DNA of 64,000 bases from Schizochytrium sp. TIO01 (lineage: Eukaryota; Sar; Bigyra; Thraustochytrida; Thraustochytriidae): NCBI GenBank assembly GCA_004764695.1, contig SMSO01000031.1:2837048-2901047 (forward strand). The letters run 5' to 3'. Below, in pieces: positions 53,152 to 62,786 of this stretch (the first letter of the stretch is position 1; the number at the start of each line of letters is the position of its first letter). Under the pieces are notes generated by a model. It was given only the letters and a program-made list of their open reading frames with translations. It was not told the DNA's origin and did no database searches. Made by a program: the position numbers and the translations under genes.

Positions 53152-54900
53152 TCATGCATCACTCAAGTCAAGCTTAGGCGGTGACCTGGTGGAGAATCGT
53201 CGCGGTTTAAGCGTACGCCCACCTTGTGACAATTTCCGATGTGTGATTCGGCGCTTAGTTGATGATGACGCTTGCACTACCTTCTCATCATCACGCATAG
53301 GTGTTACATTTGCCGTTTCTGCCTTTGAGCTTTTCTTGCTAATCAGGAATGGTGACAGGGTGTTCGCTTTTTTCTTCTTTTCTTGTTTGTTTGAAGCCTC
53401 GGATAACTTCAAGAAAGCCAGCTCGTCTGTAATGGTTTCTTCACCTGCCTCTGCAGAGGTTTGACCCCCGAAGATAACCAAGGCATCTGAATTGGCATCA
53501 ATAGCTGCGCCATGACCACTTGTTTTGTGCATTTTTTCCAGATGAGCTGGCCGAGTCATGTGTGTCTCATCAATATCAAGCAGGAAGACATCGTCGTACA
53601 CCTCTTCCTTTGCAGTGTCCCAACCTCCTGTAATATACAGCTTTGCACCAGAGTTTGGCTTGGACAATGCCACATGACCGCACCGTGGGCGAAAGTACGT
53701 GCCTGTAATAACCACAGAGGACCAAGTCAGTGTACCCGAAACCTCCTCACTAAGTACATGCACGTCATCTAGCATATTGCTTTCGCCATAGCGGCCGCCC
53801 ATGACAACCATGCGATGGTTGCCTGCGGCAGCAGCAGCATGAAACACGCGCGCACGGGGCTTTGTCCCAGCGGGTTCTGGCCGCGTCCAGCGCCAAGTTT
53901 TCGTGTTGAGCATGTACAAGTCATTCATTTCACGACGCCCAGATTTACCACCAAAAATAAACAGCCGTTCTCCTTTGCCCAAAGCACAAGCGGAGTGACC
54001 CATCCGTGCAGTCGGTCCAAGACCGCTGGTTGTCAAAGGGTACCACAGCCCAATATCGCAATCAAAGACATTGCATGCATCTGTTTCGCCATCCTCCGTG
54101 AGGCCTCCAAAAACCAGCACATGACCAGTGTCCGGCAAAAAAGTGGCCGTGTGCCAAGCCGTGGGGGCGCCCTCGCATCCAGCAGGAGTGCTCCAGCTTC
54201 CACCTTCGCTTCCATTGCTGTTAATTGTGTAAATATGGACATCGCCTAAAAGATCTGCATGATGTTTAGATTCACCACCATAGAGCAAGAGCTTTCCGGG
54301 CTGAGTTGCTGTGAAACTCGCGCCCCAACGAGGTACAGGGCAAAACTCTTGTGCACTGATCCGTGCAACGGCGCTGCAACGAGAACTTTTGACCGGTGAA
54401 CCATACGTGAGAATTGGCGATGAGAGACCTCCGACTTTTGTAGTGCGCTCTGAGTGAACTGCACTATGCTCATCATCTGAGCTTTGCGCACCGTCGTCGC
54501 TTTCATCCTGGGGCTGTGACTTTTGGCTCTTTTTCGCAGGCGATCGCTGCGGACTTGCCATGAGTTTGTTGCGATGCCTGGACATTGGCGACAGCCTGAC
54601 ACCAGCAGGAAGGATCAAATGTCCTGTGAACGAATTAAGATCAATTCGGACACTCCCGTCCTCCATCGTCTGACTTGCTACTGGTACTATGCCTTCCTCG
54701 TCCATCATAGTTGTAGCAACATCATCGTTAGACGGTACCAACTCTACTTGTAATGGAGAGCTGTTCGCATGGTTGGCTTGGGGAGCATATTTATCAAGAA
54801 TCTTTGCTAGTTCGTCATCCTCGTCGCCCAAAATCACATCGCGAAGGCTCAGTTGCGGCTTGTCCTCCGACTGCGTTCGATGCTCTCGCTTTGGTGCCAT
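53152..54900 (-). CDS. Kelch-repeat protein
   Basis: This 582-residue protein starts at the ATG at 54900. The first 185 residues are charged and probably disordered, with Ser/Pro sites. Residues about 190-485 contain five to six kelch repeats with typical GG doublets and Trp/Tyr positions (LLLYGGE, VLVFGGL, LFIFGGK, VVMGGRY, LYITGGW, LVIFGGQ), which should form a beta-propeller for protein binding. The C-terminal 95 residues are basic (KKKKANTLSP, STKRRITHRK) and may be a nuclear signal. No BTB, F-box or catalytic domain is present, so the partner is unknown. Single exon. Confidence 0.88.
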   Translation of the reverse strand: MAPKREHRTQSEDKPQLSLRDVILGDEDDELAKILDKYAPQANHANSSPLQVELVPSNDDVATTMMDEEGIVPVASQTMEDGSVRIDLNSFTGHLILPAGVRLSPMSRHRNKLMASPQRSPAKKSQKSQPQDESDDGAQSSDDEHSAVHSERTTKVGGLSSPILTYGSPVKSSRCSAVARISAQEFCPVPRWGASFTATQPGKLLLYGGESKHHADLLGDVHIYTINSNGSEGGSWSTPAGCEGAPTAWHTATFLPDTGHVLVFGGLTEDGETDACNVFDCDIGLWYPLTTSGLGPTARMGHSACALGKGERLFIFGGKSGRREMNDLYMLNTKTWRWTRPEPAGTKPRARVFHAAAAAGNHRMVVMGGRYGESNMLDDVHVLSEEVSGTLTWSSVVITGTYFRPRCGHVALSKPNSGAKLYITGGWDTAKEEVYDDVFLLDIDETHMTRPAHLEKMHKTSGHGAAIDANSDALVIFGGQTSAEAGEETITDELAFLKLSEASNKQEKKKKANTLSPFLISKKSSKAETANVTPMRDDEKVVQASSSTKRRITHRKLSQGGRTLKPRRFSTRSPPKLDLSDA

Positions 54901-56027
54901 GCCTGCTTCAAGCTGCCGAAAAAAGACTAAGTTACAACGAACTTGTGTCCTCTACAAAGCCAAGCTGCCGGTAGTTCAGGGTTTGTGCAGGTCGTTGACT
55001 GCTCTCAACGTCAACTTTAATTGAGGATCTCCACTTCACACGTGTCTCGTTCCTTCAGATGAAGTAGTTTTGGTTCGCGTTCTGCAGTCAACAAGAGCCC
55101 TGCTTTACCTAACTACAGCACTTCCTACCCAGCGCTAACTACTTCTACCAATATTTTCCCTCCCTCCGAGCTCAACCACAAAGCAGAAGAAGGCCAAGGG
55201 AAAAAAAGAAACACTATCACCCTCTCTCTCTATTCTATTACGACCAGTGAGAGTGGAACGTTCTGAAACGCTGTTCTATGTTCTATTGCTGAGGGACCTT
55301 AGTTCGTTCGAGAGGTAGATAAATCATTTGTGTGAAGATCTCGCTGGTAGAACCCTTGCTCTGATACTGAGCTGTGCCCGAGATTTCATCTTGAATGCAT
55401 GATAAGGGTGATTTCAGAATAATATAGTAAATTGTACGTTTGAGGATTTGAAGCATTATAAAGGTTGGTTAGTTATTGGGATACCGAACCTGAGAAATAG
55501 AATATCATTCTCTCGCGATAATTGATGCATTATAAGTTTGTTAGGTATGTGTCTGTCATCATTACACCAAATGCGATAGAACAAGGCCTGATTCTGACGC
55601 CATGGATTGTTTTGCATTAGGCCCAAGGAGAAGTACTCTATATGACAAACCATCCCAGCTCTTTATGTTGGTCTCATTTTACAAATATCTTCTCCCCCCT
55701 TTTTTTTTAAAGTGCATAGAAATAACAACAGATTCTAAAAAATAGAAAGAACAGAAAACCATTTCTTTTAATTTGATTATTACAAAAGGTCACGGTACCC
55801 ACATAGGTAGTTAGTACCTACGACCTCGGTAGGGTTTGCGCACGGACATCGACTTCATGAAAATAATGATGGCATGAGAATGACCATGAAAGAGATCTAA
55901 AGAGTACCAGGGGTACAAGGTCACCAGTGGCGTAATCCAAGAGGATTCACGGAGTTGTGATTTCTACTCCTCAAGTGTTGGCTTGGCTCGTCTGTACAGT
56001 CGTGTGCAGTGAGCCACGGCAAACTCA
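54901..56027. promoter_or_regulatory. Divergent promoter region
   Basis: 1.1 kb between the divergent kelch and coiled-coil genes. No recognisable element; a T9 run lies near 55700. Confidence 0.4.
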
Positions 56028-57389
56028 ATGTATACAGGCTCAGCCAAGAGGGAAACGTCAAATAGACGGCAGCCCAACAACACTATTCAACATAGCCAAG
56101 GTCGAAGACTTAGCAAAAGTCCTCGAACACCTGCGGCAGGATACTCTACAATCAGAAACACGGCGGAAAGCCCTGGGACATCTGCACGCAAAGCTAAAGC
56201 GCTCTTGGCCAGACAGCAGGCAAAGTTGGAACATCTTGAGGAGCTTTGTGAAGATTTGCGACGCAAAACTCTGGAAGACCTACACCCAACTGCTGACGCC
56301 ATTTCAGATACAATTAACGAGCTTAGCAAGGTTATTCTGCAGCAGAGTCGGGTTCAGGAAGAGTCAGAGCGTCGCACGGACCTCCTTGAATCAAGGTTAT
56401 CAAACCTTGCGGATATTGTCCAGTCTTTAGAAACTCGGTTTTCACTACGTGTTGAACAGACCTCACATACTTTAGAGCGCCGTGTCGATAAAAATAGCCA
56501 GGCACTCGAAGATCTTGAGGTTAAATTATCCGACTTGCAGCTCTTGCATAACGAAACCTCACATCAACGTGACCTGCCCTGGGCGGACCTAACAAATCGT
56601 ATAGACGCTCTCGAGACGAACCTCCAGCAAGCTCAAGACGGCCATACCTTACAGATTGCAGACCTAGACTGTCGCGCATCTACTCTCGAAGGCAAACTAG
56701 CAGAGCTCAATAAATCTTGCTTGCAAAATAAACTCTCTCTAGAAAAGCTTGAGGATAACCAACACAAGCATCAAAAGGAGTTCCCGCAAAACTTCACCCA
56801 GCAGCTTGAAGTTGTGGTTGCACGCACTGAGCACTTGGCTACGCAGCTCGCTTCTGCCCAGCAACGTGCGGAAGCAGATAGAGAATCCACAAAGCAAGCT
56901 TTAGATATCCAAGAACGAAGAACGAATAGTCTTCTAGAGCAACTTCGCGATCGTCTTCGTTCTTTCCCCTTGCAGCAAGCACCACCACCAGTAACACCAG
57001 CAGGAACAACCTCATTTTCGCAAAACTACGCACATCAAGAACCCTCATCACCTGTGTACACGCGATCTCCTCATCTCAACTTCTCGCCTCCAGATTACGA
57101 AAGAAATCATTATTCCCGGCTTCCCGGCGACCATGTCTCAAGACTCGTCAACGAAATCTCCAGTGCCCTGCCCTCCTCCACGTCGCCCTCCTTTACCCCC
57201 GCGGCCGCCACCGCCACCTCCACCTCCGCCTCCGGATCAAAATTTGCAACAATCTCAAACAGACCTAGCTCACCTTTCCAGTCCCCAAGCCCCAGTCCCT
57301 CATCCACCTCAGCCTCCTCTGCAGCTGCCTATAAACGCAGCCAACAGAACCACGAGTTCGGCAACAACTACCAAACTACACTTGGATGA
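56028..57389 (+). CDS. Coiled-coil protein with Ser/Pro-rich tail
   Basis: This 453-residue frame starts with the ATG at 56028. After a basic N-terminus with Ser-Pro sites, residues about 50-315 form a nearly continuous coiled coil (for example RRTDLLESRLSNLADIVQSLE, then LEDLEVKLSDL). The C-terminal 140 residues are Ser/Pro/Thr/Ala-rich. No catalytic motif is visible; a structural, cytoskeletal or centrosomal role is a guess. Its last 257 bp overlap the start of the dioxygenase-like frame, which lies at +1. That frame is open from about 56993. Either the two are separate overlapping genes, or one frame shift or intron joins them into a single protein. Confidence 0.6.
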   Translation: MYTGSAKRETSNRRQPNNTIQHSQGRRLSKSPRTPAAGYSTIRNTAESPGTSARKAKALLARQQAKLEHLEELCEDLRRKTLEDLHPTADAISDTINELSKVILQQSRVQEESERRTDLLESRLSNLADIVQSLETRFSLRVEQTSHTLERRVDKNSQALEDLEVKLSDLQLLHNETSHQRDLPWADLTNRIDALETNLQQAQDGHTLQIADLDCRASTLEGKLAELNKSCLQNKLSLEKLEDNQHKHQKEFPQNFTQQLEVVVARTEHLATQLASAQQRAEADRESTKQALDIQERRTNSLLEQLRDRLRSFPLQQAPPPVTPAGTTSFSQNYAHQEPSSPVYTRSPHLNFSPPDYERNHYSRLPGDHVSRLVNEISSALPSSTSPSFTPAAATATSTSASGSKFATISNRPSSPFQSPSPSPSSTSASSAAAYKRSQQNHEFGNNYQTTLG

Positions 57390-58332
57390 GAATCTAGACT
57401 CTGTGAGACCATTGAGCTCATCTGACATTGAGGATTTTGTTGAAAATGGCTATGTTGTGCTCCGCAATGGATTTGATCCTGCGCTTGCAGCTCACATTCG
57501 CGAAAATGAACTATGGACATCGCTGTATAGGATGCATGGGATCAAGAAGGAGGATCCCTCTACGTGGCCTCACCATGTTGGCATGCGGAAAGTATATTTC
57601 GCTTCAGATAAACTCCCAGCTGAAGAGGCTGATGCAGGTGTAGAATATGTTGAGAAAGACTGGGTAAACAAAGTTTTAAATGAGCGTGTTTTAGCTGCGA
57701 TCGACCAACTTGTAGGAGGACGAAATCGTTGGCATGTGGACCGATTTGGCTTAGGGTGGTGGGCTGTGTCATGGCCTCAACCCAAACCTGACAACGCGGA
57801 CTGGGGCGCTGATGGTGCATGGCATATTGACGGAGCTCATTTTAAACACAAAATTAACAGTGCAGAACAAGCGCTCCTTCCTATTTTTATTTTTAGCAAC
57901 ATTGAACCTGAGGATGGCGGCACGGCACTTGCTGCTGGATCTCATGTAGCTGTGACAAAAATCCTCTCGGAAGCAGAAATAAGTGCCCCTGATGGTATTC
58001 CAGGTAGTCAAGTTTCTAGAGCAGCTGCCGCTGTTCCTGGGGCGTTAGATAACATTATTGAGGCATGCGGCCAAGCTGGAGATGTCGTGTTATGCCATCC
58101 TTTTCTCCTGCACGCAAGGGGTATTAATTATGGCCAAAATGGTGTGGAATCTGTGCGCTTTATAAGCAACCCGTGCGTACAGTTCAGAGAGGAGATGAAT
58201 GTTGGAATTGAAGCAGATCCCGAGCATCAGTCTCCTGTTGAGAGAGCCGTAAGTGAAGCACGCATTCGTGCAATGCTTCCTCTGCGGTTCGGACATACAA
58301 GTCGCCCGCAAAAGCGGCGCCGTAAATATTAA
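57133..58332 (+). CDS. Phytanoyl-CoA dioxygenase (PhyH) family protein
   Basis: This 399-residue frame starts at the ATG at 57133 (gaccATGt). Residues 1-95 are Pro/Gln-rich with a polyproline run at about 24-34. The PhyH-type Fe(II)/2-oxoglutarate oxygenase domain starts at about 94 (SSSDIEDFVENGYVVLRNG). The iron ligands His231 and Asp233 (WHIDGAHF) and a distal His327 (LLHARG) are visible, with an Arg nearby (VRFISNP) for 2-oxoglutarate. The C-terminus is basic (QKRRRKY). The substrate is unknown; PhyH relatives act on phytanoyl-CoA, small molecules or natural products. No peroxisomal SKL tail is present. Its N-terminus overlaps the coiled-coil frame, so the true start is uncertain. Confidence 0.85.
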   Translation: MSQDSSTKSPVPCPPPRRPPLPPRPPPPPPPPPPDQNLQQSQTDLAHLSSPQAPVPHPPQPPLQLPINAANRTTSSATTTKLHLDENLDSVRPLSSSDIEDFVENGYVVLRNGFDPALAAHIRENELWTSLYRMHGIKKEDPSTWPHHVGMRKVYFASDKLPAEEADAGVEYVEKDWVNKVLNERVLAAIDQLVGGRNRWHVDRFGLGWWAVSWPQPKPDNADWGADGAWHIDGAHFKHKINSAEQALLPIFIFSNIEPEDGGTALAAGSHVAVTKILSEAEISAPDGIPGSQVSRAAAAVPGALDNIIEACGQAGDVVLCHPFLLHARGINYGQNGVESVRFISNPCVQFREEMNVGIEADPEHQSPVERAVSEARIRAMLPLRFGHTSRPQKRRRKY

Positions 58333-58658
58333 CGTAGCATTTAGAGCTTGCGTTTTTCGATATTGCGTTAGTTTTAAAACCAAATAGCTTGTGATTATTC
58401 TTTGCGAATAATTTTTTCAAGAACTCTTCTTCATTTTAAAGCAAAGCAAATTAAGTGTCTAAGGAAGTAAAATATATGAGGATTTTTTATGTTTGAAATG
58501 ATGAATCAGAAAATCCCTGCGTCTGACATGAGGGAGTGAAACGTCGCTACTGGTAGTCATTTGACTTGTTTATTCATTTAGTTAAGCATGACGAGTTTGC
58601 AATTTGAAACGTTGAAAGGGGATAAACGAGAATGGACGGGCCACATGAGGTGCTTTGG
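58333..58658. other. Convergent 3' intergenic region
   Basis: A short AT-rich gap between the PhyH-like and NPL4 3' ends. No gene is seen. Confidence 0.5.
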
Positions 58659-60170
58659 CTAAAGATCCAGTCCAGCCATAGAGAACATCAGTAGTTTATA
58701 GCCCTCAGGGAAGGACTCTGGCTTTTCATCAGGTAGCACATGCGATGCAACAATCTTGGCAATATGGACAATGTCATCCTCCGAGTCGAAGAACTCTGTG
58801 AGGTAAACAAGAACCTGAAAGTCAGAGAGTGCCTTTGCAAGCGCTGCATCAGAAGGATTCGAGCCGAGCGGTTTGAGCACACGATTCAGAGCTTGCGAAG
58901 ATGGCTGGTCACCCTGAATACGGTTATAGCGTGGGAAGCCACCAGCAAAAGGGCTCGTGTGACTCAAGATTGGAACGCGCTTAACGAAAAAGTCATTGTC
59001 AACCACCTCTGCGCCCTTTTTCTCGACAATCACTGTAAAGGTCTCGTTTACAGCCGAATGACCAGGGGCATCACGCATTGCCAAGAGTGCGTCTTCAGCT
59101 ACCATTTCTAGACACTGCGGAGTGAGAGAAAATGCATCGAAAGAAGCATTTCCTTCCTCGCTTGTGACTTTCACTAGAACGAAGGGGCTATCCATTTTGC
59201 CATCAGTGGCCTCAAGAGCTTGTTCTGCAGCGTTGATAATCTCATGAGTAGATACAGTATAGCCCTCTCGGCCAGGAGCATGCGAAAACAAAAAGCCTAC
59301 CTTTTGCAAACCGAGGGCTTTGGCAATTGCTTCTACCTTCTCTTCCCGAGGGTCCTCAAGGAGCTGCACGCCTGCAGGCGAAGCTTCTTGGAGAGGCTCA
59401 TAAAAGGCGTGAACAATAACACCCTTCTCCGGACGTTCCTCCTTCTTGAGCATACCTTCAAGATCCTCCACTTTAATCTGGCGCTTACCTGCAGCCGACA
59501 TTTCAGCTACGGAGCTCGCTGTGGCAGACTTACCCTCACCATTATTGCCAGTACCGTGTTTCTCACGGTACTCGACGCTGCCTGCAATCTCATCAGCATT
59601 GGCGAATTTACCATATAAATAAGCGCAACGCGGTTGCATAAAGCCAAAGTTTTGGAGGTACATTTGGAAACGATTACACGAGTCCGCGTCCAAGCTTGCA
59701 CTGGCACAAAATGATTTCTGTTCTCCTTTAATCTCAAATGTGTATTTTTGGTCAAACTCCACCATGTCCGTGAGTGTCCAGTGGAGTTTCTGCGCGCGAA
59801 GAGATTGAAGACCTGGGCGAAAGGCCTGAGCATCTGCTTCGGACTCTGCCTTGATTAGGTTACCGTGCGCGTCAATCTTGCGCGGTCCAGATCCGATGAG
59901 ACCACCGGATTTCGCTCCTGCAGAGGAAGCGCCCCCGGAGACTGCGCCATCTGCCTCGACATAAAGGATATCTCCATGCTTGATGCCGAAGTCGCGAAGC
60001 GGTTTGCTGCGTTGCTCCTGAATTTCATCCGAGTAGTCAGGCTTCAGCGAGACCTTGTGGACTTTGACAGATTTTTCATGCTCCACAGTGGCAATCAGCT
60101 CCGATAGCGATGCATTTTCGGAGATCTCTTGGCGCCACATGCCAACCTTGGTTCTCAACCGAACGATCAT
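58659..60170 (-). CDS. NPL4: NPL4, Cdc48/p97 ubiquitin cofactor (plant-like layout)
   Basis: This 503-residue protein should act with Ufd1 and Cdc48/p97 to extract ubiquitylated proteins, for example in ER-associated degradation. An N-terminal UBX-like ubiquitin fold (MIVRLRTKVGMWRQEI) is followed by a linker. Then comes the NPL4 core (RFQMYLQNFGFMQPRCAYLYG; VGFLFSHAPGREGY; EVVDNDFFVKRVPIL) and the C-terminal PEGYKLLMFSMAG. There are no CxxC pairs, so both the NPL4 zinc ribbon and the C-terminal NZF of animal NPL4 are missing, as in plant NPL4. The frame opens with a GTG at 60206, but the first ATG is 60170. Single exon. Confidence 0.92.
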   Translation of the reverse strand: MIVRLRTKVGMWRQEISENASLSELIATVEHEKSVKVHKVSLKPDYSDEIQEQRSKPLRDFGIKHGDILYVEADGAVSGGASSAGAKSGGLIGSGPRKIDAHGNLIKAESEADAQAFRPGLQSLRAQKLHWTLTDMVEFDQKYTFEIKGEQKSFCASASLDADSCNRFQMYLQNFGFMQPRCAYLYGKFANADEIAGSVEYREKHGTGNNGEGKSATASSVAEMSAAGKRQIKVEDLEGMLKKEERPEKGVIVHAFYEPLQEASPAGVQLLEDPREEKVEAIAKALGLQKVGFLFSHAPGREGYTVSTHEIINAAEQALEATDGKMDSPFVLVKVTSEEGNASFDAFSLTPQCLEMVAEDALLAMRDAPGHSAVNETFTVIVEKKGAEVVDNDFFVKRVPILSHTSPFAGGFPRYNRIQGDQPSSQALNRVLKPLGSNPSDAALAKALSDFQVLVYLTEFFDSEDDIVHIAKIVASHVLPDEKPESFPEGYKLLMFSMAGLDL

Positions 60171-60935
60171 TTTGAGCTTGTAATTAAATACTTTGAATCC
60201 CCACACAACTCAGGCTCAAAAGAACTTGCCCAAGCCAAGACCTCCTCACTTTAAGATCTAAAGTCTACAATTGGGCAAAAGCGCCTAAGGAAACCCTGTG
60301 CAGATATTGCCACTAGGATATTCCTTCTCCTCCTTCTTCTTCTTCTTCTGATTCTCCTCAGATGGCCACTCTCCGTAAAGTTCAAGATGCCGCGGAGAAG
60401 ATAGGCAAACCCTGAGAGATTATGATCGAAAATAAAGTCTCTTAATCGTACAGCAAGAGCTCGCTCAAGCTGATGAAGGAGGACTGCTTCTCTGCTTCGC
60501 GCTCTCCTCAAACTCCTTCTTCGGCATGTTCAACCAGGAAGGAGACTCTATAATTTTCTCTTTCTACTTTTTTCTCTATAAAATCCTTCAAACTACTACA
60601 TAATTATAGTGGACTTGTATAAGATTCTTTTTCATTCGTTTCTTTTCGCTAGATGTTCTAAGACTTGAGAATAGGAGCAAAGTCCATAAAATATGATGTG
60701 GTCTATAGGGACTTTTCAGACCTCAAAAATATTTCATAAAGGCAAAGGTAATATTAAAGGTTGAGTGGGAAGCAAATGTGACAATGTGAGTGCATTAACA
60801 AGCCATGAAGGTCTTAGGTTTAAGCAATACTTGGAGCAAAACATAAGAAAAACAAAAAATATTGGGGGTATGGCAAACCAGTCCAGCAAAAAGTAAGACT
60901 TATTCAATAATAATTGAGGGGTCTAGAATGAAGAT
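60171..60935. other. Region between NPL4 and the secreted repeat gene
   Basis: This holds the NPL4 promoter; the repeat gene's 3' end is at 60936. A TTC/TCC run lies at about 60325-60350. The rest is AT-rich with no gene. Confidence 0.45.
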
Positions 60936-62045
60936 TTACTCGTTACGGAGCGCCTCAGTGCGCTGCTTAATGTGGTTGAGCAAGAGTGTACCGTGTTGGC
61001 TCTCGTCGAGACCGTGCTCCTTGCAGAAATCAGAGATCTTCCTGTTGACCATGTCGCCGTCATAGAGCTTCATACTAAATTCCTTGCCATCAACGCTGAT
61101 GGGAACCTCAAGCAAGAGCATCGGGTCAGAGCTCTCCTCAACAGCCTTCTTAGCGGCCTGCTCCTGCTCCTGGAGCTTCTGTGCCTCAGCGAGTTCCTTC
61201 TTGAGCTGCTGCTCAAGCTCCTTGGTCACGGCAGCGCTGGTGTCAATGATAGCACGGCGAATGAGTGGGCCATACTCAGCAATGCTGATGCCCTGAGAGT
61301 TGCAGAAGACACGAACCAACTCCTCCAAATCATCTCCCTCGTGAACCCTAAGACGGGCGAGCTTGCCATCAACCTCAAATGGAATCGAGAACAAAAAGTT
61401 GCGTTCCTCCTGTTCCTGTTGCTGCACCTGCTCTTGAGGCTGCTCTTGTTGTTGTTGCTGCTGCTGCTCGGCCTGCATGTTCTGAATACGCTGAGTGAGA
61501 GCGTTAATAAGAACCTCGCCGTTGGCCTCCATGTCGATGCTGTGGGCTGTGCAGAAGCGCTCGACGGCACCTCGAACAGTGTCACCGTTGAAAGCTCTGA
61601 GCATGAGAACAGAGTCACCGACCGCGATTTCGAGCGATACGAGCGGTGCCGGAGGGTTTTCAGGCACAAGGGTGTCACAGGACTTTTCGATCCAGGTTGC
61701 CCGAAGATTGTTGGGCATTGTGCCCCATGATTTGTTCGGGGCCACGCCATATGTGAGCTGCCAGGAAAGGCACTCGTCGCGAATGAGGTTCTCCTTCTGC
61801 ATCTCCTGCCAGCGAGCCGAGAGTGCATTCTCGAGCTGGTTTACGTAGTTTTCCGAGATGCCATTGCGAGAGCAGAACTCGGTGGCGGCATCTTTAAAGG
61901 TCTTGCCAGCAGGCACCTCGAGCGGCACGTTCACTGGCAGGGTCACTGAGACACGCACGGTCTCGGATGCCTGATCTTGGGCAGACACACCGCTTGCGAG
62001 CACGGCAAAGACAGCAGCAATAGCGGCGAAGGCAAACGACTTCAT
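60936..62045 (-). CDS. Secreted protein with four FC-x3-GI-type repeats
   Basis: This 369-residue protein starts at the ATG at 62045 (the frame extends upstream only to a TTG) and has a clear signal peptide, MKSFAFAAIAAVFAVLASGVSA. Four copies of a domain of about 50 residues are visible, with FC pairs at 57-58, 164-165, 247-248 and 340-341. Each reads as hydrophobic strands, then (D/P)GK or similar, a GD or GK turn, a helix ending in FC, then (N/H/Q)GI or similar, then a second helix. Repeat 1 is followed by a Trp/Cys-containing insert (about 90-128), and repeats 2 and 3 by Gln-rich and charged linkers. It is probably extracellular or in the secretory pathway. I know no named family or function. 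Confidence 0.8.
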   Translation of the reverse strand: MKSFAFAAIAAVFAVLASGVSAQDQASETVRVSVTLPVNVPLEVPAGKTFKDAATEFCSRNGISENYVNQLENALSARWQEMQKENLIRDECLSWQLTYGVAPNKSWGTMPNNLRATWIEKSCDTLVPENPPAPLVSLEIAVGDSVLMLRAFNGDTVRGAVERFCTAHSIDMEANGEVLINALTQRIQNMQAEQQQQQQQEQPQEQVQQQEQEERNFLFSIPFEVDGKLARLRVHEGDDLEELVRVFCNSQGISIAEYGPLIRRAIIDTSAAVTKELEQQLKKELAEAQKLQEQEQAAKKAVEESSDPMLLLEVPISVDGKEFSMKLYDGDMVNRKISDFCKEHGLDESQHGTLLLNHIKQRTEALRNE

Positions 62046-62579
62046 TTTGATCCAACTCTTATGCTCTCCCCAGTAGTAATTCCAACAGAGTTCAGGTTTT
62101 GCCACCAAGATGTCTTCGCTTAACGCAGATTGTCTTCACTTGAGAAGAATATCCAACAGTAGAAAGAAAAGTATCATCTTTTAATCCTCTGGTCGCTAGT
62201 GTTTCCGGTACCTTGCTGCGATACTAAAAGGAAAGTTGGCCAGAAAAGAGAAGTTCATTCAACCCTGGCGATCGACTCGATCCCTCATGAGCGCAGTAGC
62301 AGCACAAGAGGGCGCGCACCTGGGAAGCCAAAGCGTCTCCTTTTGGACGAACATGAAGCACAGAACGTCAAGAGATGCAGAGCGACGTACGATCGACGGA
62401 GAAGGCACCGAAGGATAGTCTTGGTGAACCCTTGGACTCGACTCAGATGAAAGACAGCGCTGCATCCGCCGTTGATGCACGCACGCTATACAGTAGGAGT
62501 ATGCTAGCTGCATAGTTAGTTGGCTGTCTTGCTAGCTACTAGCTAGAGATAGCTACTACTACGTGTGCCAGTTAGTAAA
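62046..62579. other. Upstream region of the secreted repeat gene
   Basis: This should include the promoter of the minus-strand repeat gene. On the plus strand, three overlapping short frames (62199-62450, 62296-62418 and about 62373-62513) each look partly coding but none is convincing alone. They could be exons or a decayed gene. Confidence 0.35.
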
Positions 62580-62723
62580 ATGGCGTCTGTTTCGAAGGTC
62601 TTAACCTTCAAGTCTTTGAACTTGCTCGCTCCTGATTCTCAACAAGAACTGCAGGAGAATGATCTGATTGCAGGATCGCCATACGCGAAGCTGCACAAGG
62701 CCTGGAACGAGGATTCATATTGA
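62580..62723 (+). CDS. Possible 47-residue small protein
   Basis: The ATG at 62580 (aaaATGG context) opens 47 codons ending at a TGA at 62721-62723. The sequence is compact and balanced (LNLLAPDSQQELQENDLIAG). It lies back to back, tail to tail, with the small spliced gene on the other strand. No family is recognised. Confidence 0.3.
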   Translation: MASVSKVLTFKSLNLLAPDSQQELQENDLIAGSPYAKLHKAWNEDSY

Positions 62724-62786
62724 TTACATCAATTTCCACAATTTGCCATGACGTGGAGACAATGCTTGCTTAGTTATCACATGGCT

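Noticed and set aside
24520-57400. Idea that +1 programmed frameshifting is used genome-wide, as several frame steps in the window are +1
   Set aside because: SF3B1 is explained by an intron, the duplicated gene by insertions relative to its partner, and the coiled-coil/oxygenase case by overlap. There is no common site.
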